A stretch of 64,000 nucleotides of DNA, taken from the NCBI RefSeq assembly GCF_016861565.1, contig NZ_BOLK01000001.1, positions 124,001 through 188,000 of the forward strand, in the 5' to 3' direction. The stretch comes from Secundilactobacillus yichangensis. Its GTDB lineage: Bacteria; Bacillota; Bacilli; Lactobacillales; Lactobacillaceae. Positions 19,226-28,592 of the stretch are shown here, in pieces; positions within the stretch are counted from its first letter, which is position 1, and each line of letters opens with the position of its first letter. The position numbers and the translations under genes were made by a program. The notes below the pieces were generated by a model that did no database searches, was not told where the DNA came from, and saw nothing but the letters and a program-made list of their open reading frames with translations.

Positions 19226-21211
19226 GTGCCGAGAAAAAAAGCAACTTATGATGATTCATCGATCCAGGTTCTAGAAGGACTTGAGGCTGTTCGAAAACGG
19301 CCAGGGATGTACATTGGTTCGACAGACACCCGTGGATTGCACCATTTAGTTTATGAAATCGTTGATAACGCGGTCGATGAAGCCTTAGCTGGTTATGGGG
19401 ATGAGATCACCGTTGTCATTGAAGCTGATAACAGTATTACTGTCACTGACCATGGACGTGGGATGCCCGTTGGGATGCACTCATCTGGCAAACCAACGCC
19501 GGAAGTCATTTTGACGGTCCTGCATGCCGGCGGTAAGTTTGGCCAAGGCGGGTATAAAACCTCTGGCGGGCTGCACGGTGTTGGGGCTAGCGTGGTAAAC
19601 GCGCTTTCTTCTGAACTTACCGTGAATATTGTTCGTGACGGTAAGATGTACGAGCAGCAGTTCAAAGATGGCGGCCACCCGATTACGACTTTGATTAAAA
19701 AGGGCAATACCCGCAAGCCAACCGGAACGAAGATTCATTTCAAACCAGATAGTTCAATCTTTACAACCACTGTTTTCAATTTTAATACCTTGGCTGAACG
19801 TTTACGTGAATCTGCGTTTCTATTGAAAGGCGTCAAGATCACTCTAACTGACAAACGGCAAAATCAGGAACGCGAAGAAGTTTACCATTTCAAAGACGGG
19901 ATCAAAGAGTTCGTTGCTTACCTGAACGAAGATAAGGAAACGCTTGGTGACGTCATGTACTTTGATGGCAGTAAACAGGGTGTAGAAGTTGAAGTGGCTG
20001 CGCAATACAACGACGGCTATTCAGAAAATTTGCTATCCTTTGTTAACAACGTTCGGACACCTGATGGCGGAACTCACGAAGCCGGGATGCGCAGTGCTTG
20101 GACTAAAGCTTTCAACGAATATGCCCGTAAAGTGGGTTTGCTGAAGGAAAAAGATAAGAATCTAGACGGGTCTGATGTGCGTGAAGGGCTCTCAGCAGTC
20201 ATTTCGCTGCGGGTACCAGAAGAGATCCTGCAGTTTGAGGGTCAAACGAAGGAAAAACTAGGGACGCCAGAAGCCCGTGCCATTGTTGATAACGTGGTCA
20301 GTGAACAGCTGGGCTACTATTTGATGGAAAACGGTGAATTCGCGCAGATGCTGGTTCACAAATCACTGCGTGCCAGAACGGCTCGTGAAGCCGCCCGTAA
20401 AGCCCGGGATGAAACCCGTTCCGGGAAGAAACACAAGCGTAAGGAACGGCTGCTGTCAGGTAAGCTGACGCCCGCACAATCCAAAAACGCTGACAAAAAC
20501 GAACTGTTCCTGGTCGAAGGTGATTCTGCCGGTGGTTCGGCTAAACAAGGCAGAAACCGTAAATTTCAAGCTATCCTGCCGTTACGTGGCAAGGTTTTGA
20601 ACACTGAAAAAGCCAAGCTGGAAGACGTTATGAAGAACGAAGAGTTAAACGCCATGATCTATACGATTGGTGCTGGTGTGGGTTCTGAGTTCAACATTGA
20701 AGATGCCAATTACGACAAGATCATCATTATGACCGATGCCGATGATGATGGTGCCCATATTCAGATTTTGCTGTTAACCTTCTTCTACAAGTATATGCGG
20801 CCAATGATTGATGCCGGTCGCGTCTACATTGCACTGCCACCGCTTTACATGATTCAAAAGGGCAGCGGTAAGAAGCAGGTAGATGAATATGCTTGGACCG
20901 ATGAAGAGCTGGCCACCAAGACGAAGAATTTGAAGGGTTATAAATTACAACGGTTCAAGGGGCTTGGCGAAATGGATGCTGAGCAACTTTGGGAAACGAC
21001 CATGAATCCGGAAGTTCGGACGCTGGTTCGCGTTCGGATTGATGACTCTGCTTTAGCAGAACGCCGGGTCACGACCTTAATGGGCGATAAAGTTGAGCCA
21101 AGACGTAAGTGGATCGAAGAAAACGTTGCGTTCACCATGGAAGAAGAAGGCAGCATCCTCGATAATACCCTGGCTAATGAAGCGCATCATGAGTCGACTT
21201 CAACGAAATAG
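19226..21211 (+). CDS. parE: Topoisomerase IV subunit B
   Basis: ATPase subunit of the decatenating topoisomerase. The GHKL ATP site (EIVDNAVDEA, DHGRGMPVG, GGLHGVGASVVNALS) is N-terminal, and the TOPRIM motif EGDSAGGSAKQGR and TDADDDGAHI are present. 661 residues from the GTG at 19226, which has AAAGGGG upstream; TTG codons just before it are also possible. parC follows after 19 bases. Length and pairing with parC favour parE over gyrB. Confidence 0.95.
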   Translation: MPRKKATYDDSSIQVLEGLEAVRKRPGMYIGSTDTRGLHHLVYEIVDNAVDEALAGYGDEITVVIEADNSITVTDHGRGMPVGMHSSGKPTPEVILTVLHAGGKFGQGGYKTSGGLHGVGASVVNALSSELTVNIVRDGKMYEQQFKDGGHPITTLIKKGNTRKPTGTKIHFKPDSSIFTTTVFNFNTLAERLRESAFLLKGVKITLTDKRQNQEREEVYHFKDGIKEFVAYLNEDKETLGDVMYFDGSKQGVEVEVAAQYNDGYSENLLSFVNNVRTPDGGTHEAGMRSAWTKAFNEYARKVGLLKEKDKNLDGSDVREGLSAVISLRVPEEILQFEGQTKEKLGTPEARAIVDNVVSEQLGYYLMENGEFAQMLVHKSLRARTAREAARKARDETRSGKKHKRKERLLSGKLTPAQSKNADKNELFLVEGDSAGGSAKQGRNRKFQAILPLRGKVLNTEKAKLEDVMKNEELNAMIYTIGAGVGSEFNIEDANYDKIIIMTDADDDGAHIQILLLTFFYKYMRPMIDAGRVYIALPPLYMIQKGSGKKQVDEYAWTDEELATKTKNLKGYKLQRFKGLGEMDAEQLWETTMNPEVRTLVRVRIDDSALAERRVTTLMGDKVEPRRKWIEENVAFTMEEEGSILDNTLANEAHHESTSTK

Positions 21212-21230
21212 TATGAAAGGAGTCCTTTGA

Positions 21231-23675
21231 GTGGCGGGAACTAAGATTCAAGAGCTCACATTAGAAGAAGTTATGAGTGACCGCTTTGGTCGCTATTCAA
21301 AATCAATTATCCAAGAACGGGCACTCCCAGATATTCGTGATGGGTTGAAGCCCGTTCAACGACGGATCTTATTTGCGATGAATAAGGACGGCAACACTTA
21401 TGATAAGCCGTTCCGAAAATCCGCTAAGGCTGTGGGTAACGTCATGGGTAACTTTCACCCCCACGGTGATAGTTCGATCTATGAAGCCCTGAACCGAATG
21501 AGTCAGGACTGGAAGGTTCGTGAACCATTAATTGAAATGCACGGTAACAACGGTTCTATGGACGGTGATCCGCCTGCAGCCATGCGTTACACGGAAGCTC
21601 GACTCAGTAAAATTGCGGGTGAAATGCTCCGTGACATCGATAAAGAAACCGTTGATATGGTGCTGAACTTTGATGACACTGAATATGAGCCAACGGTTTT
21701 ACCAGCAAAGTTTCCGAACTTGCTGGTAAACGGTGCGACCGGAATTTCAGCTGGTTATGCCACTGATATTCCACCGCATAATTTAGGTGAAGTCATTGAT
21801 GCATTGATTTATTTGCTGGACCACCCGAAGGCTGATCTAGAGCAGTTAATGCGGTTTGTTAAAGGCCCTGATTTTCCAACTGGCGGTATTCTGCAAGGCT
21901 TGGACGGCATTAAGAAGGCTTACGAAACCGGCCGTGGTCGGGTTGTGGTTCGGTCACGGACTGCCATCGAGGAATTACGGGGCAATAAGCAGCTGATCCG
22001 GGTCAGTGAAATTCCTTATGAAGTTAATAAAGCTAATCTAGTCAAGCGAATTGACGAACTGCGATTAATGAAAAAAGTTGATGGTATTTCCGAAGTTCGT
22101 GATGAATCTGACCGCGATGGTCTTTCCATTGCCATTGAACTTAAGCGTGACGTGGATGCTAACGGTATTTTGAACTATTTGTTTAAGAATACTGATTTGC
22201 AAGTTACCTATAATTTCAACATGGTGGCTATTAACCATATGCGACCGGAGCACGTTGGCTTGAAGACCGTTCTGTCAGCTTACCTTGAACACCAGCAAGA
22301 CGTGATTTCCCGCCGGACTAAGTTTGACTTGAATAAGGCTGAAAAACGGCAGCACATTGTGGAAGGGCTGATTAAAGCACTTTCCATCTTGGATCAAGTG
22401 ATTGCCACTATTCGGGCAAGCAAGAATCGAAAAGATGCTCGTGACAATTTGGTATCTACCTATGACTTCTCCGAAGAACAGGCGGACGCCATTGTTGCTT
22501 TGCAACTTTACCGGTTAACTAATACCGACGTGACAGCCTTGGAAAAAGAAGCTGCTGAATTAGCCAAGAATATCGCGAACTATAAAGAAATTCTGGCTGA
22601 TCCTAAGACATTAAACAAAGTGTTACGAAAAGAATTACGAGAAATCAACAAGCAGTACCGTAATGATCGGCGAACTGAAATTCAGGCTGAAATTACACCG
22701 CTAAAAATTTCTACGGAAGTCATGGTTCCTGACGAAGACGTGGTTGTCATGGTCAGTCGTGACGGCTATCTGAAGCGCAGCGGAGTGCGTTCGTACAACG
22801 CTTCTGATCCGGAAGATAACGGACTGAAAGAGGAAGATTACCCAATTTTCACTGAAAAGCTCAGTACCTTGGATCATCTCTTCATGTTCACCAATAAGGG
22901 TAATTTAATTTACCGGCCGGTTCACGAAATCACCGATGCCCGTTGGAAGGACACGGGGGAGCATATTTCGCAAACCATTGGGCTTGCCGACGATGAGGAG
23001 ATCATTGCCACTTACGCGTTTGATTCGCTTAAAGCACCTGGTGAATTCCTAATTGCCACTGATGATGGTTACATCAAGCGGACAGCGTTTGAGAGCCTGT
23101 TACCGGGGCGGACTTATAAATCCAGCGCAAAAGTGTTTGAAAAGCTGAAGTCAGACGGTGCTAAAGTTGTTAACGTGACTTATTTGCCGAAACCGGCTAA
23201 GGCTTCAGTGTTACTGATGTCTCGTTTGGGGCTGGCTCTACGTTACGATTTAGCCGAAGTTTCGGTTAACGGTGCCCGGACTACTGGGGTTCGTTCTATG
23301 AATCTTGGGGATGATGATTCGGTTGTTGATCTGCAGTTGGTTAACGATGAAGATACGGTTGCGCTGATTACACAGCGTGGGGCCTTTAAGAAGATGCCGG
23401 CTAGTGATCTACCAGTCACCAGTCGTGCACGGAAAGGGGTTCAAGTGCTTCATGCCCTAAAGTCTAAGCCGCATGAAGTAGTCGACTTCTTAAAATTAGC
23501 TGATGCGTCATCACCACTTGAAGTCATCACTGATAGAAGACGGCATCACGATATTTTACCGGCTGAACACCCAATGAATAATCGCTACTCGAACGGCTCA
23601 TTTGTAATTGATACAGAATCGGAAGGAATTCCGGAAGTGTTGCGGAATAAGCCAACTATTTTAACATTGTCTTAA
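21231..23675 (+). CDS. parC: Topoisomerase IV subunit A
   Basis: Breaks and rejoins DNA using Tyr120 (AAMRYTEARLS). The winged-helix start DGLKPVQRRILFAM and the quinolone-determining region FHPHGDSSIYEAL are present with wild-type-like Ser residues. The C-terminal half has beta-propeller blades (SRDGYLKR, TDDGYIKR, TQRGAFKKM). 814 residues; GTG start with AAAGGAG. Forms a heterotetramer with ParE. Confidence 0.95.
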   Translation: MAGTKIQELTLEEVMSDRFGRYSKSIIQERALPDIRDGLKPVQRRILFAMNKDGNTYDKPFRKSAKAVGNVMGNFHPHGDSSIYEALNRMSQDWKVREPLIEMHGNNGSMDGDPPAAMRYTEARLSKIAGEMLRDIDKETVDMVLNFDDTEYEPTVLPAKFPNLLVNGATGISAGYATDIPPHNLGEVIDALIYLLDHPKADLEQLMRFVKGPDFPTGGILQGLDGIKKAYETGRGRVVVRSRTAIEELRGNKQLIRVSEIPYEVNKANLVKRIDELRLMKKVDGISEVRDESDRDGLSIAIELKRDVDANGILNYLFKNTDLQVTYNFNMVAINHMRPEHVGLKTVLSAYLEHQQDVISRRTKFDLNKAEKRQHIVEGLIKALSILDQVIATIRASKNRKDARDNLVSTYDFSEEQADAIVALQLYRLTNTDVTALEKEAAELAKNIANYKEILADPKTLNKVLRKELREINKQYRNDRRTEIQAEITPLKISTEVMVPDEDVVVMVSRDGYLKRSGVRSYNASDPEDNGLKEEDYPIFTEKLSTLDHLFMFTNKGNLIYRPVHEITDARWKDTGEHISQTIGLADDEEIIATYAFDSLKAPGEFLIATDDGYIKRTAFESLLPGRTYKSSAKVFEKLKSDGAKVVNVTYLPKPAKASVLLMSRLGLALRYDLAEVSVNGARTTGVRSMNLGDDDSVVDLQLVNDEDTVALITQRGAFKKMPASDLPVTSRARKGVQVLHALKSKPHEVVDFLKLADASSPLEVITDRRRHHDILPAEHPMNNRYSNGSFVIDTESEGIPEVLRNKPTILTLS

Positions 23676-23712
23676 TTTTTATTAGTATTTAGTTATTTTC
23701 GGATTACAATAA

Positions 23713-23741
23713 TTGCGTATTTGGTCAAAGATGGTTATTAT
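23713..23741 (+). promoter_or_regulatory. Promoter for the LysR regulator
   Basis: TTGCGT (23713-23718), a 17-base spacer and TATTAT (23736-23741), about 50 bases before the start. Confidence 0.6.
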
Positions 23742-23789
23742 AGTTTTGATAATAAAACATTAAGGACAACCTATTTAGGAGGCTCCCAC

Positions 23790-24749
23790 ATGAAAAGCAA
23801 GCAAGAAAGTATTTTTTCATCTAAAACACTAACTTATTTTTTACAATTATCTGAGACCATGAATTACACCCAGGCGGCACAGATTTTAGGGATTACGCAA
23901 CCGGCTTTAACGCAGCAGATTAAGAAGCTGGAACGCACGGTTGGTGCCCGGTTATTCTATTCCGTTGGTAAAAAACTTCGGTTGACTGACGCAGGGTATA
24001 CCATGCTGGATGCGACGCATAAGATTTACGGCGTTTTAAACGACGCTACTGATGAGATTCAGCAGTCAACTAGTGCCACGCAGGGGGATATCAACATCGG
24101 AATGCTGGCATCGGTTGAAGACAGCGTATTTGAAGACTTTGTCATTCAGTCTTATCGGGAAAACCCGGACGTAAAAATTACGCTGCACATGCTGACACGT
24201 AAGGAAATCTGGGACAAGTTAGAAAATAACCAGATCGACTTGGCTATTATGTACTTACCAGATGAATCCATTAAGAACTGGAAGCCATACGAATCTAAAC
24301 GAATCATTAGCGATGACTTACTCTTTATTCACCATGACGAGAAACTCAGCAAGAAGAAACGGATCAAGTTTGCGGACACACCTAACAAACCGTGGGTCAC
24401 TTATCCAGTTGAGTATTACTTGAACCACGTGATGCGTGAATCCTTTAAGAATGCTATGGTTGACCTGCCAGTAAGTGTTGCCCAATTTACAACACCTAGT
24501 CAGTTGCTGCGGTTCTCTGATCAGACGGGTGCTTACACGGCACTGCCTAACTCATTTGTGGTTGGGCAGGGTGAACAGCCTGATACTTGGACTGCCCGTT
24601 TTGAACCCAACATTCGCTTTGAATTGGCGTTTGTCTTCCGCAGTGGCAAGGATAAGATCCCACGTATCGGTCATTTCTTAGCTCAGTTTGACCAATATCT
24701 TAAAACTAAAGATTATTTGGCACGTTTACAAGAAATTCAACAAAATTAA
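23790..24749 (+). CDS. LysR-type transcriptional regulator
   Basis: 319 residues: an N-terminal winged helix-turn-helix (about 10-70; MNYTQAAQILGITQPALTQQIKKLE is the LysR signature region) followed by a periplasmic-binding-like effector domain (about 100-305). The start at 23790 has AGGAGG upstream and the correct N-terminus. Target and inducer cannot be told; ppaC lies downstream on the same strand, 50 bases on. Confidence 0.9.
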   Translation: MKSKQESIFSSKTLTYFLQLSETMNYTQAAQILGITQPALTQQIKKLERTVGARLFYSVGKKLRLTDAGYTMLDATHKIYGVLNDATDEIQQSTSATQGDINIGMLASVEDSVFEDFVIQSYRENPDVKITLHMLTRKEIWDKLENNQIDLAIMYLPDESIKNWKPYESKRIISDDLLFIHHDEKLSKKKRIKFADTPNKPWVTYPVEYYLNHVMRESFKNAMVDLPVSVAQFTTPSQLLRFSDQTGAYTALPNSFVVGQGEQPDTWTARFEPNIRFELAFVFRSGKDKIPRIGHFLAQFDQYLKTKDYLARLQEIQQN

Positions 24750-24799
24750 TAGTATGATTAGTATGTAAAAACATAATTGATACGAGGAGCGATAAGTTT

Positions 24800-25729
24800 A
24801 TGTCAAAAGAACTCGTTTTTGGACACAAGAGTCCAGATACTGATGCTATTGTTGCCGCAATGGCATACGCATATTTACAAACCAAATTAGGGTACGATGT
24901 TGAGGCTGTTGCCCTTGGCGAACCTAACATGGAAACTAGCTTTGTTTTGAAGCACTTTGGCGTGGCCGCACCACGGGTCGTCAAGACGGTTTCAAACGAA
25001 GTCGACAAAGTGATGTTAGTTGACCACAACGAACCACAGCAATCAGCCGATGATATTGATAAAGTTACGGTTACTCACGTAGTTGACCATCACCGAATCA
25101 ACGGTTTCAACACGGCAGCACCACTGTATTACCATGCCGAACCAGTTGGCTGTGTCAGCACCATTATTACCAACTTGTTTGCTGAAAACAAAATTGATAT
25201 TCCAGCGCAATTAGCTGGTTTGATGCTGTCAGCCATCATTTCTGACACCTTGTTACTCAAGTCGCCAACCACAACTGATAAAGATCGTGAAGCGGTTAAA
25301 GCCTTAGCTGAAATTGCTGACATTGATTACGAGAGCTACGGTATTGAAATGCTGAAGGCTGGTACTAACTTATCAGCTAAGTCCGATGCTGAATTAGTAT
25401 CAGGCGATGCCAAGTCATTTACTATGGGTGGCAAGAGTATTCGTATCGACCAGATCAACACCGTTGATTTGAACGATGTTATCAGTCGTGAAGACGGTAT
25501 TAAGAAGGCTATGAACGACGAAGCTGCTAAAGAGGGCTATGATTTGTTCTTAGTCTTAGCAACTAACGTTTTGGACAGCAACTCCGAATTATTCGTTGTT
25601 GGTGAACCAAAAGACATCGTTGAAAAGGCCTTTAATACGACGTTGAAAGACGATCGGGCAAACTTGCCAGGTGTCGTATCACGTAAGAAGCAAGTGGTAC
25701 CGCCATTGCAAGAAGCTTTTGAAGCTTAA
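24800..25729 (+). CDS. ppaC: Manganese-dependent inorganic pyrophosphatase (family II)
   Basis: Hydrolyses pyrophosphate to phosphate, pulling biosynthetic reactions forward. DHH-family metal motifs are visible: [10 protein letters not shown] (His and Asp ligands), VDHNE and VVDHHRI. The DHHA2 C-terminal domain ends with the SRKKQVVPP substrate-binding motif. 309 residues, RBS ACGAGGAG. Confidence 0.96.
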   Translation: MSKELVFGHKSPDTDAIVAAMAYAYLQTKLGYDVEAVALGEPNMETSFVLKHFGVAAPRVVKTVSNEVDKVMLVDHNEPQQSADDIDKVTVTHVVDHHRINGFNTAAPLYYHAEPVGCVSTIITNLFAENKIDIPAQLAGLMLSAIISDTLLLKSPTTTDKDREAVKALAEIADIDYESYGIEMLKAGTNLSAKSDAELVSGDAKSFTMGGKSIRIDQINTVDLNDVISREDGIKKAMNDEAAKEGYDLFLVLATNVLDSNSELFVVGEPKDIVEKAFNTTLKDDRANLPGVVSRKKQVVPPLQEAFEA

Positions 25730-25745
25730 TTAACAATAGTAAGTT

Positions 25746-25783
25746 AAAAACAGTCCAATTACTTATACTTGGGCTGTTTTTTT
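25746..25783 (+). terminator. Terminator after ppaC
   Basis: AAAAACAGTCCAA pairs with TTGGGCTGTTTTT, followed by a run of T. Confidence 0.88.
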
Positions 25784-25802
25784 GCGCTTAAAATCAAATT
25801 GG

Positions 25803-25830
25803 TTGTTATTCTGCTGTTAGTTGATATAAT
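25803..25830 (+). promoter_or_regulatory. Promoter for msrB
   Basis: TTGTTA (25803-25808), a 16-base spacer and a consensus TATAAT (25825-25830). Confidence 0.7.
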
Positions 25831-25893
25831 GGGATTAATCAATTGCACACAATCTATTATGATTGAATAGTCAAGGAGTTGATAAATTAAATT

Positions 25894-26331
25894 ATGGAAA
25901 AGAACGATCAGGAGTTACGTAAACAGTTATCTCATACCGCATATGAAGTGACACAAAATGCTGCTACGGAAGCACCATTTAGCGGTGAATACGATCAATT
26001 TGACCAACCTGGCATCTACGTTGACATTGTCAGCGGTGAACCGTTGTTTAGTTCACTGGATAAATATGATGCTGGCTGTGGCTGGCCGTCATTTACTAAA
26101 CCAATTGAAAAGAAGTCAGTTAAACGTCATTTGGATACTTCACACGGTATGTACCGGACTGAAGTGCGTTCAAGCGATTCAGCATCACATTTAGGCCATG
26201 TTTTTACTGATGGTCCTAAAGATGCTGGCGGTTTAAGATACTGTATCAACAGCGCTGCATTAAAATTTATTCCAGCAAATCAATTGGAACAAGCGGGCTA
26301 TGGACAGTATAAAACGTTATTCGAGGCATAA
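25894..26331 (+). CDS. msrB: Peptide-methionine (R)-S-oxide reductase
   Basis: Repairs oxidised methionine (R isomer). The SelR fold motifs GCGWPSFT and [15 protein letters not shown] are present, and the catalytic Cys is in RYCINSAAL. The zinc-binding Cys pairs of many MsrB proteins are absent ([11 protein letters not shown] where CxxC is often seen), so this is a zinc-free form. The Cys in GCGW may be the resolving residue. 145 residues; start ATG 25894. Confidence 0.95.
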   Translation: MEKNDQELRKQLSHTAYEVTQNAATEAPFSGEYDQFDQPGIYVDIVSGEPLFSSLDKYDAGCGWPSFTKPIEKKSVKRHLDTSHGMYRTEVRSSDSASHLGHVFTDGPKDAGGLRYCINSAALKFIPANQLEQAGYGQYKTLFEA

Positions 26332-26346
26332 CCATATGTGAAACGG

Positions 26347-26374
26347 TTGCAAATCCCTGAAAATCAACGATAAT
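26347..26374 (+). promoter_or_regulatory. Possible promoter for the small membrane protein gene
   Basis: TTGCAA, a 16-base spacer and GATAAT lie about 40 bases before the start. Confidence 0.45.
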
Positions 26375-26413
26375 GGGTTTATATACCGATACTTAGTTTA
26401 GGGAGTGTTTGCC

Positions 26414-26788
26414 GTGTACAGAAAAACTGCTATAACGTCTTGGATCACCGCAATTGGGCTGTGCTTAATCACGGTCATTGCAGCTGTGAGCAGACATCAG
26501 TTATCGTACCAGGTTCTAGTGAGCGTTGCGAGCTATATTGGTGTTTATGCGATTTCACTATATTTAGCAAAGCATAACGGAACTGAGAAAATTATACTGA
26601 CGTTTGTCAATATTTTAGCCGTAGCGATGTTTGTTGCAATGATGTTTAATGCGGTTAGAAAGTATTCGGGCATGGCTACGGGAGCATTATTAATCGTTTG
26701 CGTCATTGGAACTGTATCGGGTCTCATGGCAATCTGGTTTAATAATCGCTTTGAAAAAAAGAATTCTGCTAATTCTAAAGAGCGCTAG
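26414..26788 (+). CDS. Small four-helix membrane protein of unknown function
   Basis: 124 residues, nearly all hydrophobic, with about four membrane helices and a basic C-terminus (FEKKNSANSKER). The start is the GTG at 26414 with AGGGAGTG 7 bases upstream; an earlier GTG at 26405 overlaps that site. Codon use looks normal. I do not recognise the family. It stands alone after msrB and is followed by a gene-free kilobase. Confidence 0.6.
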   Translation: MYRKTAITSWITAIGLCLITVIAAVSRHQLSYQVLVSVASYIGVYAISLYLAKHNGTEKIILTFVNILAVAMFVAMMFNAVRKYSGMATGALLIVCVIGTVSGLMAIWFNNRFEKKNSANSKER

Positions 26789-27427
26789 CATGTGTGCGGT
26801 GCTTTTTATTTTTGCTATAAATAACTTGAACAACAAATAAGGGTAAGCGTAAGGAGCTGGCAGATAGATGGATGCTAATTGAAGCTATGATTTGTTTAAA
26901 TCACTACTTTGAATAATATATATTATGTAAAGTAGAGTGAGAAAACAAAAGAATAGCAATTATTTTTGCTAAAAATACTCCCCCGCTTTATTAATTGACA
27001 TCATTTAGTCTGAACGAGTTCAAATCGACTGAGAGATCAAAACGTTAAATTAAATGGCGCATCTAGAAACATCATTCGTACAACTACACATCAAAAATAA
27101 CGAACGTGTGTCCTATGAACGCCGATAATTCCCTATGTGATTTATCTGAGTATTGAGATTCTTCTTTTTGTAAATACCAGTTCAGCTATTTAGACGAGTT
27201 TAGTTTAATTAATTTAAGTAGCATGGATTTCATCATACTGGATGTTTGCTGCTTAATAGCAGCTTAAAACTAGCTATTTGTTACGGAATAATTTATTGAA
27301 CGCCTAATTTGTGTGACATTGTTCCGTTTACTAGCTAGTTTACTTAGACTTCGTTCAGTTAGTCCAATATTGAGCTTCAAAGTTGATCATGTATAGCTAC
27401 ATAACGCGTAATCTGCGACTCTGCGAT

Positions 27428-27459
27428 CTCTAAGATCTTTAAACTCTAAGATCTTTAAA
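27428..27459. repeat. Tandem duplication of a 16-base unit
   Basis: CTCTAAGATCTTTAAA occurs twice back to back without mismatch. Each unit contains the palindrome AAGATCTT. Confidence 0.9.
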
Positions 27460-27636
27460 TGCGTTAATTCTGAGCATTTAATTGCTAAATAACGCTGTTT
27501 GCTAAGTATTTTAGGACGTTTTTACGTTCTAATTATCAATTTCTGCTATAAATTACCGGTTTTACAGCGATTTTACCTGGTTCAACTCCCCTCAGAACAT
27601 AACTGGTGCTAGGGGAAGGGCTGATGACTGTTTTTA

Positions 27637-27674
27637 AGTAAACTTAATAAAACCTATATTTTATTAAGTTTACT
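27637..27674. repeat. Perfect 16-bp inverted repeat with 6-base loop
   Basis: AGTAAACTTAATAAAA (27637-27652) and its exact complement (27659-27674) flank CCTATA. It is AT-rich and not directly after a gene, so it is either a terminator or a relic of a mobile-element end. Confidence 0.8.
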
Positions 27675-27754
27675 AATTTAGCCTGCTCTATCATCATATT
27701 TATATTTCCGTTATGCACCGAGCAGGATTCAAGCCTGCTTGCATTAAAGAAGCA

Positions 27755-27812
27755 AAAATTCTCAAAGCTTCATTGATAGCCCATTGACTATCCGACAAGC
27801 TTTGAGAATTTT
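27755..27812 (-). terminator. Terminator after the orphan gene at 27.8-28.4 kb
   Basis: AAAATTCTCAAAGCTT (27755-27770) and its complement (27797-27812) form a 16-bp stem with a 26-base loop. On the minus strand a T run follows. Confidence 0.7.
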
Positions 27813-27830
27813 GTGCACCCTACTGACTGA

Positions 27831-28430
27831 TTAGGATGAATAAACCTGATGCCAGTACCTTACCTTCGAAATTGCATTGAAAAGATGTTGCTCTAAATTA
27901 ACCTGATAAACAGCTGTCATATTTTCAACGTTATATTTAAAGGAATTGGCACTAATTTCAATGACCACGTGATTCTGGTCCTGCTCATTGTCTAATACGA
28001 TTTGATCAAATTGCACCCCCGTACGATTGTGCAGTAACTGGTACGCATAGTAGATTGATAATTCAATATTATCTAACGAATCTGCCAACAACTTGGAAAT
28101 TTGCCCATTCTCAAGCCCTACTTCTGTATCACCTAAGTCAACTAGCGCTTGCGGTGAAATATCATTTTTCAAATGACCAAGGTTTTGAAAGTGACCAAAG
28201 TCGATTGAGTCAGCTGCGGTCTCTAAATCTTCAATGTACAGCAGCGTTTTAATTAATTCCATTGGAACATCGGCAGTCATTGCTAATTCTTTGAGCTGGG
28301 GCTCTGTTAATTGATTGATATCAAATACTTCATCAGGATCACGGTGAGTTTGGTAGAAATCTCGAACTAAAAGCGTTGCTTGTGTCAGGTTCAAATCGTC
28401 TGAAAATTCTGGTATACCATGGGTTAACAT
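27831..28430 (-). CDS. Protein of unknown function (199 residues)
   Basis: Acidic, soluble-looking protein without signal peptide or membrane helix; mostly helix-forming sequence with few charged repeats. It has a plausible RBS (GGAG about 12 bases before the ATG) and its own terminator, so it is very likely expressed. I recognise no domain. Neighbours are a gene-free region and cardiolipin synthase, which give no clue. Confidence 0.7.
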   Translation of the reverse strand: MLTHGIPEFSDDLNLTQATLLVRDFYQTHRDPDEVFDINQLTEPQLKELAMTADVPMELIKTLLYIEDLETAADSIDFGHFQNLGHLKNDISPQALVDLGDTEVGLENGQISKLLADSLDNIELSIYYAYQLLHNRTGVQFDQIVLDNEQDQNHVVIEISANSFKYNVENMTAVYQVNLEQHLFNAISKVRYWHQVYSS

Positions 28431-28550
28431 TAATTTACGGCTCCATTTCTGTATGGGGTCACAATCAAGCTGATTGTTGAGTGACGTTGCAATAAGCTTA
28501 GGTTATTTAAACTTTTGGCATTATGACAGCTGTGCAATTGCAAATCAAAT

Positions 28551-28575
28551 AAGCCGACCTCGATTTGGCCGGCTT
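28551..28575 (-). terminator. Terminator after cardiolipin synthase
   Basis: AAGCCGACC / GGCCGGCTT form a GC-rich stem with one mismatch just after the cls stop. The T tract is poor. Confidence 0.55.
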
Positions 28576-28592
28576 ACGTTTATCTTAATAAA

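Larger units (their letters stand above)
26789..27830. other. Gene-free, AT-rich kilobase with repeats and hairpins
   Basis: No reading frame of protein-like quality is seen on either strand. It holds an exact 16-base tandem repeat, several hairpins (for example GCTGC-TTAATA-GCAGC near 27250) and two long perfect inverted repeats. A weak hairpin at 26777-26812 may terminate the upstream gene. It may be a remnant of an integrated element or a structured non-coding locus. Confidence 0.5.

Noticed and set aside
27570-27600. A tRNA-like GGTTCAACTCCCC segment
   Set aside because: No acceptor, D-arm or anticodon arm can be folded around it; only a short CCCCT/AGGGG hairpin is present.
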